A stretch of DNA of 22,039 nucleotides from CAZPAN01 sp964428485 (GCA_964428485.1 CAYRYP010000017.1:1-22039); one strand, 5' to 3'. Shown: positions 14,313 to 21,989, counted from the stretch's first letter. Notes: generated by a model from the letters alone, not told the origin. Numbers and translations: made by a program.

Positions 14313-16079
14313 CTAGAGCTCCATGATGATCGGGATGATCATCGGACGGCGGCGACACCTGTTCCAGAGGAACTTCGATAGCGTGTCGCGGGCCTCGCGC
14401 TTAAGCGTGCGGGGGTCGAGCCGATAGTCATGTGAGAGCTTGGAGACGGTCTCCTTTATCGCGCTGGTCGCGTCATCGAGAAGCCCGGCATCGTCACCGC
14501 CGCTAACGCCGCGCATAATAACCTCAACGTCACCGAGTGGCCGGCCATTCTTCTTGCTGATCATGACGACCACGGTCACCACGCCCTCGTTGGCGAGCGT
14601 CTTACGGTCCTTGAGGACCAACATCGACACATCCCCAACCGACAGGCCCTCGACAAAGATCACGCCGCTGTCGACCGACTCGCCCATCGTGATCTTGCCG
14701 TCGAGCATCTCGAGCACGTTGCCGTTCTCAAGGATGAAGATGTTCTTGCGAGGAATCCCGACCGACTCGGCCAGGTCGGCGTGTGCCTGAAGATGCTGCT
14801 CCTCGCCATGTATGGGCATGAAGTTCTTCGGGCGGCAGATGCACATGACGAGTTTAAGCTCCTCCATGGCGGCATGTCCGGAGACATGCACCATCGCGCG
14901 CCCCTTGTCGTAGAAGTCCACGCCGATTTTGGCCAGCGCGTTCTTGACGCGGTTGACAGCCTTTTCATTTCCGGGAACCGGCGAGGCGGAGATGATCACG
15001 GTGTCACCGCGCTCTATGTCGATTGTGCGGTGCTCGCCGTTTGCCATTCGGGTGAGCGCCGAAAGTGGCTCTCCCTGGCTACCCGTGCATAGCACGACCA
15101 TCTTCTCGCGAGGCAAGTTGTTGACCTGATAGGCGTCCACAATGTCGGACTCGTCGATGTCGAGGTAGCCTAGCTCACGGGCGATGCGCGTGTTGGTGAG
15201 CATCGAACGGCCGGTGACGGCAACCTTGCGCCCGGCCTTAACGGTGGCGTCGCAGATCTGCTGGATTCTATGGATGTGGCTCGCGAAGGACGCAATGACC
15301 ACGCGGCGCTTGGCATTGGAGACGATCTCGCTGAGCACCTTGCCCACCTCAGCCTCCGACCTGGTAAATGCCGGGACATTGGCGTTAGTGGAGTCCGCCA
15401 TCAGAAGGTCGATGCCGATCTCTGCGAACCTAGCCATCGCGCCGAAGTCCGTCCTGACCCCGTCGATCGGGGTCTGGTCGAGCTTAAAGTCGCCCGTGTG
15501 CAGGATGTTGCCCGCGGGCGTCTGCATGAACACTCCCATCGCGCCCGGGATCGAGTGATTGACGTTGAAGAACTCGATATCAAAGGCTCCGAGCTTGATC
15601 TTCTGCCCGGCATTGACCTGCTGCATGGCGACGTTGTGGAAACGGTGCTCCTCGAGCTTGCCCTCGATGATCCCGAGGGTGAGTTTGCTCGCATAGATCG
15701 AGGTACGTCTGTCGAGATCCTTGAGGATGTAGGGGATGGCGCCGGTATGGTCCTCATGACCATGCGTGACGATGATCCCTCTAAGCTTGTGCGAGTTCTC
15801 AAGGATGTATGTGTAGTCTGGGACGAGCAGGTCGATCCCGGGGTAGTCATCGTCGGGAAACATCATTCCCGCATCAACGACCACCATGTCGTTGCCGTAC
15901 TCGAAGACGGTCATGTTCTTGCCGATGCCGTCGAGCCCTCCGAGCGGGATGACACGCAGCTTTACGGCGGCCTTCTTGGAAGAACCCCTCTTCGACCGCT
16001 GCTTCGACTGGGCATGCTTTGCCGAACCGCTGCCCTTTCCCTTCGTTGCGGCAGCGGTGTGGTTGCTATCTTCCTTCAA
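14313..16079 (-). CDS. rnj: Ribonuclease J
   Basis: A 588-residue metallo-beta-lactamase/beta-CASP ribonuclease with 5'-to-3' exonuclease and endonuclease activity in mRNA decay and rRNA maturation. Visible are HGHEDH (106-111), H174 in VNHSIPGA, D197 in HTGDFKLD, the beta-CASP region (about 225-395), SGHA (400-403) and MPIHGE (421-426), then the small C-terminal domain. An N-terminal tail of about 38 residues, rich in Lys, Ser and Ala, is extra compared with Bacillus RNase J and may bind RNA or partners. The start is TTG at 16079, with AAGGAG about ten bases upstream; no ATG or GTG lies before the conserved core. It begins 17 bases after dapA, and its ribosome site lies next to the dapA stop. 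Confidence 0.95.
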   Translation of the reverse strand: MKEDSNHTAAATKGKGSGSAKHAQSKQRSKRGSSKKAAVKLRVIPLGGLDGIGKNMTVFEYGNDMVVVDAGMMFPDDDYPGIDLLVPDYTYILENSHKLRGIIVTHGHEDHTGAIPYILKDLDRRTSIYASKLTLGIIEGKLEEHRFHNVAMQQVNAGQKIKLGAFDIEFFNVNHSIPGAMGVFMQTPAGNILHTGDFKLDQTPIDGVRTDFGAMARFAEIGIDLLMADSTNANVPAFTRSEAEVGKVLSEIVSNAKRRVVIASFASHIHRIQQICDATVKAGRKVAVTGRSMLTNTRIARELGYLDIDESDIVDAYQVNNLPREKMVVLCTGSQGEPLSALTRMANGEHRTIDIERGDTVIISASPVPGNEKAVNRVKNALAKIGVDFYDKGRAMVHVSGHAAMEELKLVMCICRPKNFMPIHGEEQHLQAHADLAESVGIPRKNIFILENGNVLEMLDGKITMGESVDSGVIFVEGLSVGDVSMLVLKDRKTLANEGVVTVVVMISKKNGRPLGDVEVIMRGVSGGDDAGLLDDATSAIKETVSKLSHDYRLDPRTLKREARDTLSKFLWNRCRRRPMIIPIIMEL

Positions 16080-16096
16080 TACGTTCGCTCTCCTTG

Positions 16097-16996
16097 CTAG
16101 TTGGTTAGGACACCAACCTCACGCATGACCTGAGCCAGGTGCGCCGACTGCTCCGGAGTGGCGTCGATGAGAGGGAGCCTAAGCCCTCCAACGGGGAAGC
16201 CAATGAGTTTGAGGGCTTCCTTGACGAGAATCGGGTTGGTGGTGACAAACAGCTCCTTCATTAGGGGCTGCAGCTTCAGATCGCATGCGATGGCACGGGT
16301 GTGGTCGCCTGCGGCCTGAGCCTCAACGATCTCCTTCATGCGCTGCGGTGCCACGTTTGCAATTGTCGAGATGACCCCGACTCCACCCAGCTCCATGATC
16401 GGAAGCGTCAGCGAATCATCGCCGGAGTAGACGAAGAAGCCATCCGGAGATCCATCGATGATCTCCTTGACCTGATCCAGATCACCCGATGCCTCCTTGA
16501 CGGCGATGATGTTCTCGACGTCGTTGGCAAGGCGGAGCGTGGTCTGGGCGGTCATGTTGATGGACGAGCGACCGGGGATGTTGTACAGGATCACCGGAAC
16601 ATCCACCGCCTCCGCGATGGCGCGGAAATGGCGGTAGAGCCCCTCCTGCGGGGGCTTGTTGTAGTACGGCACAACCAGCATGATGCCGTCGACTCCGAGC
16701 TTGACGACCTCGGTCGCGAAGTTCACGGAATCAGCGGTGCAGTTGTCGCCGACATTGGCGATTACCGGGGCGCGTCCATCAACCGCCTCGAGAACCGCTC
16801 TAAACAGACTGATCTTCTGGGGATAGAACACCGTGGGGGACTCTCCTGTGGTGCCGTTTATCAGGAGCGAGTCGCACTCGCCGTCAAGAAGGCGGATGGC
16901 GAGCTCCTGGGCCCGTGGGAGATCGAGTTCCAGGTCAGCGTCGAAAGGCGTGACCATGGCGGGTATGAGTCGTCCAAAAGGAGTCGTTGCACTCAT
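16097..16996 (-). CDS. dapA: 4-hydroxy-tetrahydrodipicolinate synthase
   Basis: A 299-residue TIM-barrel aldolase that condenses pyruvate with aspartate semialdehyde, the first committed step to diaminopimelate and lysine. Catalytic features are GTTGES (48-53), Y112, Y138 in YNIPGR and the Schiff-base lysine K167 in AVKEASGD. Length is standard (about 290-300). ATG at 16996 has GGAGG seven bases upstream, and that site overlaps the end of dapB, only 2 bases away, so translation is likely coupled. Together with dapB it supplies wall cross-link precursor. The other dap genes are not in the window. Confidence 0.96.
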   Translation of the reverse strand: MSATTPFGRLIPAMVTPFDADLELDLPRAQELAIRLLDGECDSLLINGTTGESPTVFYPQKISLFRAVLEAVDGRAPVIANVGDNCTADSVNFATEVVKLGVDGIMLVVPYYNKPPQEGLYRHFRAIAEAVDVPVILYNIPGRSSINMTAQTTLRLANDVENIIAVKEASGDLDQVKEIIDGSPDGFFVYSGDDSLTLPIMELGGVGVISTIANVAPQRMKEIVEAQAAGDHTRAIACDLKLQPLMKELFVTTNPILVKEALKLIGFPVGGLRLPLIDATPEQSAHLAQVMREVGVLTN

Positions 16997-16998
16997 AT

Positions 16999-17796
16999 TT
17001 AGTCCTCCATGAAGTTCTCAAGACCGACGATAAGACCGGACCTATCCCCAACGTTGCGGATAGCTAGGAGCACACCTGGCATGTAGGAGACGCGGTCGTA
17101 GGAATCATGCCTAATCGTCAGCGTTTGACCCATAGATCCGAGTATAACCTCTTGATGCGCCACATATCCATCCGAACGCACCGAATGAACGGGAACACCG
17201 TCAACGAGCGCACCGCGTGCACCCTCGCATCCGGAGAGCTCCGTCTCCTTGCCGGGGGAGGTGGTGGAGAAATCGCGCGCGGAGGCGATCAGGTTCGCAG
17301 TACGTATCGCCGTTCCACTGGGGGAGTCGGCCTTGTGGTTATGGTGCAGCTCGATGATTTCGCAGTCGGGGAAGAAGCGCGCCGCCATCTGCGCGAACTT
17401 CATCATGAGCACAGCGCCCGTGGTGAAGTTGGGGGCGATAAAGAGCGTAGTGCCCTCGGGGATGAGTCCGGAGAGGCGCTCGGTATCCTCGTCGGTAAGA
17501 CCCGTGGTGCCGATTACGCAATCTACCCCGTGAGAGAGGGCCACCTCGATGTTATGGGCCACGGCGGAGGGATGGGTGAAGTCAACCATAACGTCGGGCT
17601 TGCACTCTGTGATGGCGCGATCGAGATCGGAATAGCCCGGGGCGAGCACGGTGCCGTCCACCGCAGTGACACTGGAGCCGTCCTGCGCCCCGATGTCGCA
17701 CCCGGCGCAAACCTCCATATCGTCCGCGCCGGTAACCGCCGCCACGACCTTGGTGCCCATGCTTCCGAGGAACCCGCTGACCAGAACCTTAATCAT
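16999..17796 (-). CDS. dapB: 4-hydroxy-tetrahydrodipicolinate reductase
   Basis: A 265-residue NAD(P)H-dependent reductase that follows DapA in the diaminopimelate pathway. The N-terminal dinucleotide-binding turn is SGFLGSMG (7-14), slightly unusual in having Phe-Leu where many have Ala-x or Cys-x. The substrate site ELHHNHKADSPSGTA (149-163) contains H151 and K155. ATG at 17796 is chosen because the family begins MIKVLV; TTG at 17802 is possible. The ATG overlaps the last 8 bases of the M16 gene. The order M16-dapB-dapA with overlap or 2-base gaps marks a tightly coupled block. Confidence 0.95.
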   Translation of the reverse strand: MIKVLVSGFLGSMGTKVVAAVTGADDMEVCAGCDIGAQDGSSVTAVDGTVLAPGYSDLDRAITECKPDVMVDFTHPSAVAHNIEVALSHGVDCVIGTTGLTDEDTERLSGLIPEGTTLFIAPNFTTGAVLMMKFAQMAARFFPDCEIIELHHNHKADSPSGTAIRTANLIASARDFSTTSPGKETELSGCEGARGALVDGVPVHSVRSDGYVAHQEVILGSMGQTLTIRHDSYDRVSYMPGVLLAIRNVGDRSGLIVGLENFMED

Positions 17797-19060
17797 TGCC
17801 AATCACATCCTTGAGCAGATCTCTGATCTCATCATCTCCGGCGCTGCTCACAACGGCAAGCACCGGCCTGTCTGATAGAACCCTGTCCGCGACCCGCGAG
17901 ACATCATCCAGGGTGACCTTCCTGTAGTTGTCTATGCTCTCGTCGAGAGAGAGCAGTGGGGTCTCGCTCATCGCAGAGCGCCCCAGTCTCAGCATACGTG
18001 TGCGCGTCGATTCCATAGACAGGATCGACTGGCCCACAGCATACGCGCAGACACGCTCCAGTTCCTCCGGCTCCAAGCCGCCCTCACGGAGCCTTCGGAC
18101 CTCGCGAAGCGTGATGTCGACCACCTCCGAAAGATTCTCCAGGCGCGTCCCGGCGTAGATGCTGAACATCCCCACTCCCTGGTACTTCGTGGTGGCAGAG
18201 TATATCGAGTAGACCAGACCGCGCTTCTCGCGAACCTCCTGGAAGAGGCGGGACGACATCCCGCCACCCAGCGCGATCTCCATGAGCGAGGAGGCGTACC
18301 TGTCGTCGTCGCCGATGGGAACGCCGTGAAGACCGAACGCGACGTTTGCTTGCTCAGTGTCCTTCTTCGCCGTGCGAAGGAAGCTCCTCGGCTCCTCCGG
18401 GGAATACACGCGCACGTTGCGGCACCCCTCGCGCATGCCGCCCAGGTAGCGTTCAGCCAGCTCCACGAGTTTATCGTGGTCCACATCACCGGAAGCCGCC
18501 AGGGTGCAGTTGCCAGCGTGGTAGTGCTTTTTGTGGTAGGCGACGAGGTCATCGTGGGTGAAGCCTCCGACGCTCTCGCGCGTGCCCACGATCGGACGGC
18601 CGAGCGTGCAGGTGGGGAACATCTCGTCGCTGAGAATGTCGTAGACGTAGTCGTCGGGAGCATCCTCGCTGCGGGCAATCTCCTCTATCACGACCTGACG
18701 CTCGCTAGTGACCTCATCAGGCGCAAACTGCGAGTTCAGTAGCATGTCGGCCAGGATCTCGAGGGCCTGCTCCAGATAGTCGTCCACAAACCTAGCGTAG
18801 AAGCAAGTGTACTCCCTGGAGGTAAATGCGTTGAGCTCGGCTCCCATCGAGTCGAAGGCCATGGAGATGTCGGCGGCCGTGCGCTTGGAGGTACCCTTGA
18901 AGAGCATGTGCTCCATGAAATGGCTCATGCCGGCCTCGTCGGGCGTCTCGTCGCGCGAGCCCACCTTGAACCAGATGCCCAACGTGATCGATCTCACGCT
19001 CGGCATGTTCTCGGAGAGAATCTCCACTCCGTTAGAAAGGGTGCTCCTGTTGTAGAACAT
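17789..19060 (-). CDS. M16-family zinc metallopeptidase (processing-peptidase-like)
   Basis: A 423-residue protein of the single-chain bacterial M16 type that sits beside pnp in many Gram-positives (YmxG/MlpA-like). The inverted zinc motif HFMEH gives H47, E50 and H51, with the third zinc ligand in the EEI at 126-128. The C-terminal half-domain includes the conserved REKRGLVYS segment. Both halves and the catalytic motif are intact, so it should be active as a homodimer. The start at 19060 is favoured by GGGGGTG about nine bases upstream and by the family's typical MFYN-TLSNG-like opening; frames to 19090 or 19141 are less likely. Substrate is unknown. It follows pnp after a 143-base gap that holds two hairpins. 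Confidence 0.92.
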   Translation of the reverse strand: MFYNRSTLSNGVEILSENMPSVRSITLGIWFKVGSRDETPDEAGMSHFMEHMLFKGTSKRTAADISMAFDSMGAELNAFTSREYTCFYARFVDDYLEQALEILADMLLNSQFAPDEVTSERQVVIEEIARSEDAPDDYVYDILSDEMFPTCTLGRPIVGTRESVGGFTHDDLVAYHKKHYHAGNCTLAASGDVDHDKLVELAERYLGGMREGCRNVRVYSPEEPRSFLRTAKKDTEQANVAFGLHGVPIGDDDRYASSLMEIALGGGMSSRLFQEVREKRGLVYSIYSATTKYQGVGMFSIYAGTRLENLSEVVDITLREVRRLREGGLEPEELERVCAYAVGQSILSMESTRTRMLRLGRSAMSETPLLSLDESIDNYRKVTLDDVSRVADRVLSDRPVLAVVSSAGDDEIRDLLKDVIGND

Positions 19061-19124
19061 CCCCCGTGACACCCCCTCAAAACCCCGCATGCGGCCTTGC
19101 CCGACCGCAAGCGCGGATGTGTTC

Positions 19125-19176
19125 GTGCGTTTTTCGCACACCAGCCGTTGCCGGCATCAACCCGCAACGGCTGGTG
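19125..19176 (-). terminator. Strong double hairpin between pnp and the M16 gene
   Basis: CACCAGCCGTTGC (19139-19151) pairs perfectly over 13 bp with GCAACGGCTGGTG (19164-19176). It comes first on the minus-strand transcript, 27 bases after the pnp stop. A second small stem, GTGCG (19125-19129) / CGCAC (19135-19139), abuts it. The loop and tail carry no T run, so this may be a U-less terminator, an RNase III target or a barrier to 3' exonuclease rather than a classical terminator. Confidence 0.6.
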
Positions 19177-19203
19177 GCTTCAAGTCAATCTTCGAGCTTG
19201 CTG

Positions 19204-21423
19204 CTACTGGTGACGACGTCTCGGCTCGCGCTTGGGAGCTCCGTCGCTGTTGGCGCGTCCGCCACCGCTGCCGCTGCTGCGTCCGCCGCGCCTCTCACGA
19301 CGATGTCCGCCGCCTCCGTTTCCATCACTACCGGCGAAGTGCGGCGCCTCGGGCTTGTCGAGCCTGTCGAGCGAGATCTTGCCCTTCTCATCGATCTCGG
19401 TGACCACCACTTGCACCTCATCGCCAATGGCAAGCACATCCTCAACCTTGTCGATGCGGCCCTTGGCGACCTTGGAGATGTGGAGCAGGCCGTCCTTGGA
19501 GGGGGTGAGCTCGACGAACGCCCCAAACGGTTGGATCGAGACGACTCTGCCGTAGAACTCCTCGCCCAGCTCCGGCACGCGGACGATGTCCTCTATGATC
19601 TTGCGGGCATCCTCCCCGCCAGTGTCGCTGGAGGCAATGAAGATGGTGCCATCCTCCTGGATGTCGATCGAGGCGCCGGTCTCCTCCTGGATGCTGCGAA
19701 TGACCTTGCCGCCGCTGCCGATAACCTCGCGGATCTTGTCGACGGGAATGTGGATCGTGATGATGCGCGGCGCGTACTCGGAGAGCTCCTCGCGCGGCTC
19801 GGGAATCTGGGAGAGCATCGCGTCGAGGATAAACTTGCGTCCCTCCTTGGCCTGGGCCAGCGCTGCGGAGAGGATCTCGACGGAAAGACCCTTGGCTTTG
19901 TTGTCCATCTGCAGGGCGGTGATACCCAACTCGGTGCCGCAGACCTTGAAGTCCATGTCGCCGAGAAAGTCCTCGAGGCCCTGGATGTCGGTGAGGATGG
20001 CTATGTCGTCGCCCTCCTTGATGAGACCCATCGCCACTCCAGAGACCGGGCGCTTGATAGGAACGCCAGCATCCATCAGAGCGAGCGTGGAGCCACAGGT
20101 GGACGCCATCGACGAGGAGCCGTTGGACTCCAATACCTCGGAGACGATGCGGATGGTGTAGGGGAACTCCTCTTCATCGGGGATGACCGGGCGAAGGGCC
20201 CTCTCGGCAAGCGCGCCGTGGCCGATCTCGCGGCGCTTGGGGCTGCCCATGCGGCCGGTCTCGCCGGTGCAGAACGGCGGGAAGTTGTAGTGGTGGATGT
20301 AGCGCTTGTCGTCGACGGGCTCGATGGTGTCGAGGCGCTGCCACTCGTTGAGCATGCCGAGAGTCAGCACCGAGAGCACCTGGGTCTGGCCGCGCTGAAA
20401 CAGACCCGAGCCGTGCACGCGGGAAAGGTAGCCTGGCACGATCATGAGCGGGCGAATCTCCTTGACGCCGCGTCCATCGACACGCTCACCGGTAGTGAGG
20501 ATCATCGTGCGCATGGCCTTCTTCTCGAGGGCCTTGAACTCCGCGGAGATGTCACTTGCCCACTCGGCGCGCTCCTCCTCGGTGAAGCTGGCGAGCACCT
20601 CCTCCTTGAGAGCGGCCACCTTGTCGGTGCGCGACATCTTGTCGACATCCTTGAGAGCGGCGTCCATCTGGTCATAGAACTTGAAGACGCGATCGTGCAC
20701 CTCGGGGGCAGGCAGCTTCACGGGGTACTCAAGCATGGTGGGACTCACCTTGTCGATGAACTCCTGCTGCTTGGCGCAAAAGTCGCCTAGGACCTGCTGG
20801 CCAAACGCGAGCGCCTCGAGCATGTCCTGCTCGGGGATCTCGTCCGCGCCAGCCTCGACCATAGAGATGAAGGTGGCGGTGCCGGCCATCGTGAGATCGA
20901 GATCGGAGTTCTCCTCCTCCTCGAAGGTGGGGTTGACGATGAACTCCCCGGTGTCGCGGTCGCGTCCGATGCGGACACCGGCGACGGGGCCCTCGAACGG
21001 AGCGCCTCCCGCCATCAGCGCGGCGGACGCACCCATGATGGAGATGACGTCGGGCTGGTTGACCTGATCACAGACCAGTGGCGTGGCAACCACGTGAACC
21101 TCGTTGCGGAAGCCCTCCGGGAAGCCCGGGCGGATTGGACGATCGATCATCCTGGCGGTCAATGTGCCCTTCTCGGAGGGACGGGCCTCACGCTTGAGGT
21201 AGCCGCCGGGGATCCTGCCCACGGAATACATGCGCTCGATGTAATCGACGGTCAGCGGGAAGAAGTCGTAGTCCTTCTGCTCCTTGGAGACCACCGCGGT
21301 GACGAGCACCATGGTCTCGCCCTGGGTGACCACAACCGACCCCGTGGCCTGCTTGGCCAGCTCGCCGGTGCTGAGCGTGTATGTCTTGCCATACAGCTCG
21401 AAGGACTCTGTGATCTTTGCCAT
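19204..21423 (-). CDS. pnp: Polynucleotide phosphorylase
   Basis: A phosphorolytic 3'-to-5' exoribonuclease, 739 residues from the chosen start. It has two RNase PH domains (about 5-145 and 310-545) with a helical linker; SSSMAST (436-442) for phosphate binding; D485 and D491 in LEDFLGDMD, equal to the E. coli catalytic aspartates; a KH domain with IGSGGK (568-573); an S1 domain (about 620-688); and a Gly/Arg-rich tail (703-739). Start is uncertain. ATG 21423 gives the usual MAKITESFELYG opening but lacks a good ribosome site, while in-frame ATG 21480 has GGAG five bases before it and would add 19 residues with rare Arg codons (AGA, AGG, CGA). A hairpin covers this zone. It lies downstream of rpsO, as in most bacteria. 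Confidence 0.96.
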   Translation of the reverse strand: MAKITESFELYGKTYTLSTGELAKQATGSVVVTQGETMVLVTAVVSKEQKDYDFFPLTVDYIERMYSVGRIPGGYLKREARPSEKGTLTARMIDRPIRPGFPEGFRNEVHVVATPLVCDQVNQPDVISIMGASAALMAGGAPFEGPVAGVRIGRDRDTGEFIVNPTFEEEENSDLDLTMAGTATFISMVEAGADEIPEQDMLEALAFGQQVLGDFCAKQQEFIDKVSPTMLEYPVKLPAPEVHDRVFKFYDQMDAALKDVDKMSRTDKVAALKEEVLASFTEEERAEWASDISAEFKALEKKAMRTMILTTGERVDGRGVKEIRPLMIVPGYLSRVHGSGLFQRGQTQVLSVLTLGMLNEWQRLDTIEPVDDKRYIHHYNFPPFCTGETGRMGSPKRREIGHGALAERALRPVIPDEEEFPYTIRIVSEVLESNGSSSMASTCGSTLALMDAGVPIKRPVSGVAMGLIKEGDDIAILTDIQGLEDFLGDMDFKVCGTELGITALQMDNKAKGLSVEILSAALAQAKEGRKFILDAMLSQIPEPREELSEYAPRIITIHIPVDKIREVIGSGGKVIRSIQEETGASIDIQEDGTIFIASSDTGGEDARKIIEDIVRVPELGEEFYGRVVSIQPFGAFVELTPSKDGLLHISKVAKGRIDKVEDVLAIGDEVQVVVTEIDEKGKISLDRLDKPEAPHFAGSDGNGGGGHRRERRGGRSSGSGGGRANSDGAPKREPRRRHQ

Positions 21424-21446
21424 GCTATATCTATCCATTCTCTTAG

Positions 21447-21465
21447 ATGGCGCCCTTCGCGCCAT
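21447..21465 (-). promoter_or_regulatory. Hairpin at the pnp translation start
   Basis: ATGGCGC (21447-21453) and GCGCCAT (21459-21465) form a perfect 7-bp stem with a 5-base loop, 24 bases before the ATG at 21423 and just after the best ribosome site near 21485. It encloses an in-frame ATG (21465). The position suits control of pnp translation or an RNase cut site. Confidence 0.55.
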
Positions 21466-21541
21466 TTCCCCTTCGGGCATCCCTTCTCCGCTGATGCCCC
21501 GGACGCCCGCCGCCCTCTGCGTCGGACACCCACTAGACATA

Positions 21542-21563
21542 AGGGGAACCGTCTGGCTCCCCT
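21542..21563 (-). terminator. rpsO-pnp intergenic hairpin
   Basis: AGGGGA (21542-21547) pairs with TCCCCT (21558-21563), extended by CC/GG after one mismatch, with a 4-base loop. It begins about 17 bases after the rpsO stop on the transcript and is followed by TATGTC, with no T run of note. Likely a partial terminator or processing site that sets rpsO against pnp message levels. Confidence 0.55.
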
Positions 21564-21579
21564 CATGTGGTTTGACTCT

Positions 21580-21855
21580 CTAGACGTTGTCGCGGATTCC
21601 CAGTTCCGCGATGAGCGACCTGTAGGCCTCGATGTCGCGGTTCTTGATGTAGGTCAGGAGCCTGCGCCTCTTTCCTACTAGCATCAGAAGGCCCCTTCTG
21701 GTGTGGTGATCCTTCTTGTGAACCTTGAGGTGCTCGGTGAGGCTCCGGATCCGCGCGGTCAGGATCGCGACCTGAACCTCGGGTGCGCCGCTGTCGTTCT
21801 CGTTCTTGCCGAACTTCTTGACGAGTTCGGCTTTCTCCTCCTTGGAGAGAACCAT
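21580..21855 (-). CDS. rpsO: 30S ribosomal protein S15
   Basis: A 91-residue four-helix protein that binds 16S rRNA at the central-domain three-way junction. The sequence is typical throughout: SGAPEVQVAILTARI (22-36), LTEHLKVHKKDHHTRRGLL (39-57) and VGKRRRLLTYI (60-70). Usual length is 88-91. ATG at 21855 has AGGTGG seven bases upstream. The gene heads the rpsO-pnp-M16-dapB-dapA-rnj block. Its leader has a hairpin whose loop is complementary to the ribosome site, suggesting feedback control by S15 itself. Confidence 0.97.
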   Translation of the reverse strand: MVLSKEEKAELVKKFGKNENDSGAPEVQVAILTARIRSLTEHLKVHKKDHHTRRGLLMLVGKRRRLLTYIKNRDIEAYRSLIAELGIRDNV

Positions 21856-21859
21856 TTTC

Positions 21860-21929
21860 TACCACCTTTCGTGAGTCCGCCCCGAGCTGGGTAAGCCGTT
21901 GGTGGTATCGCGGCAAACGCAGCAAGGGG
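21860..21929 (-). promoter_or_regulatory. Structured rpsO leader, probable S15 autoregulatory element
   Basis: On the minus-strand RNA three stacked stems form: CCCC/GGGG (21929-21926 with 21883-21880), GCUG/CAGC (21923-21920 with 21889-21886) and GCCG/CGGC (21914-21911 with 21898-21895). They are separated by symmetric 2x2 and 5x5 internal loops and capped by a 12-base loop. The loop holds UACCACC (21907-21901), a perfect 7-base complement of GGUGGUA (21866-21860), which includes the rpsO Shine-Dalgarno. Pairing would give a pseudoknot that hides the ribosome site. S15 autoregulation by leader RNAs is established in several phyla, including a pseudoknot in E. coli; use here is inferred. Confidence 0.6.
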
Positions 21930-21948
21930 TAAATCAAGCAACCGTTGG

Positions 21949-21954
21949 ATTATA
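21949..21954 (-). promoter_or_regulatory. rpsO promoter -10 box
   Basis: A perfect TATAAT on the minus strand (21954-21949), placing transcription start near 21942, about 87 bases before the rpsO ATG and just before the structured leader. No good TTGACA is found at the usual distance (21972-21977 reads CCGATC), so the promoter may rely on an activator or on the dyad over its -35 region. Confidence 0.55.
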
Positions 21955-21963
21955 AGCCGCTAT

Positions 21964-21989
21964 TAGGCAGAGATCGGCGGGATTGCCTA
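21964..21989. promoter_or_regulatory. Inverted repeat TAGGCA-N14-TGCCTA over the rpsO -35 region
   Basis: TAGGCA (21964-21969) and TGCCTA (21984-21989) form a 26-base dyad centred near -34 of the predicted rpsO start. Position and symmetry suit a dimeric regulator site. It is only 6 bp per half, so chance is possible. Confidence 0.35.

Noticed and set aside
19066..20790. Long plus-strand open frame (574 codons) opposite pnp
   Set aside because: It is the mirror of the pnp reading frame in GC-rich DNA. The translated sequence is full of Leu-Asp-Gly-Val runs without motifs, and pnp on the other strand is unambiguous.
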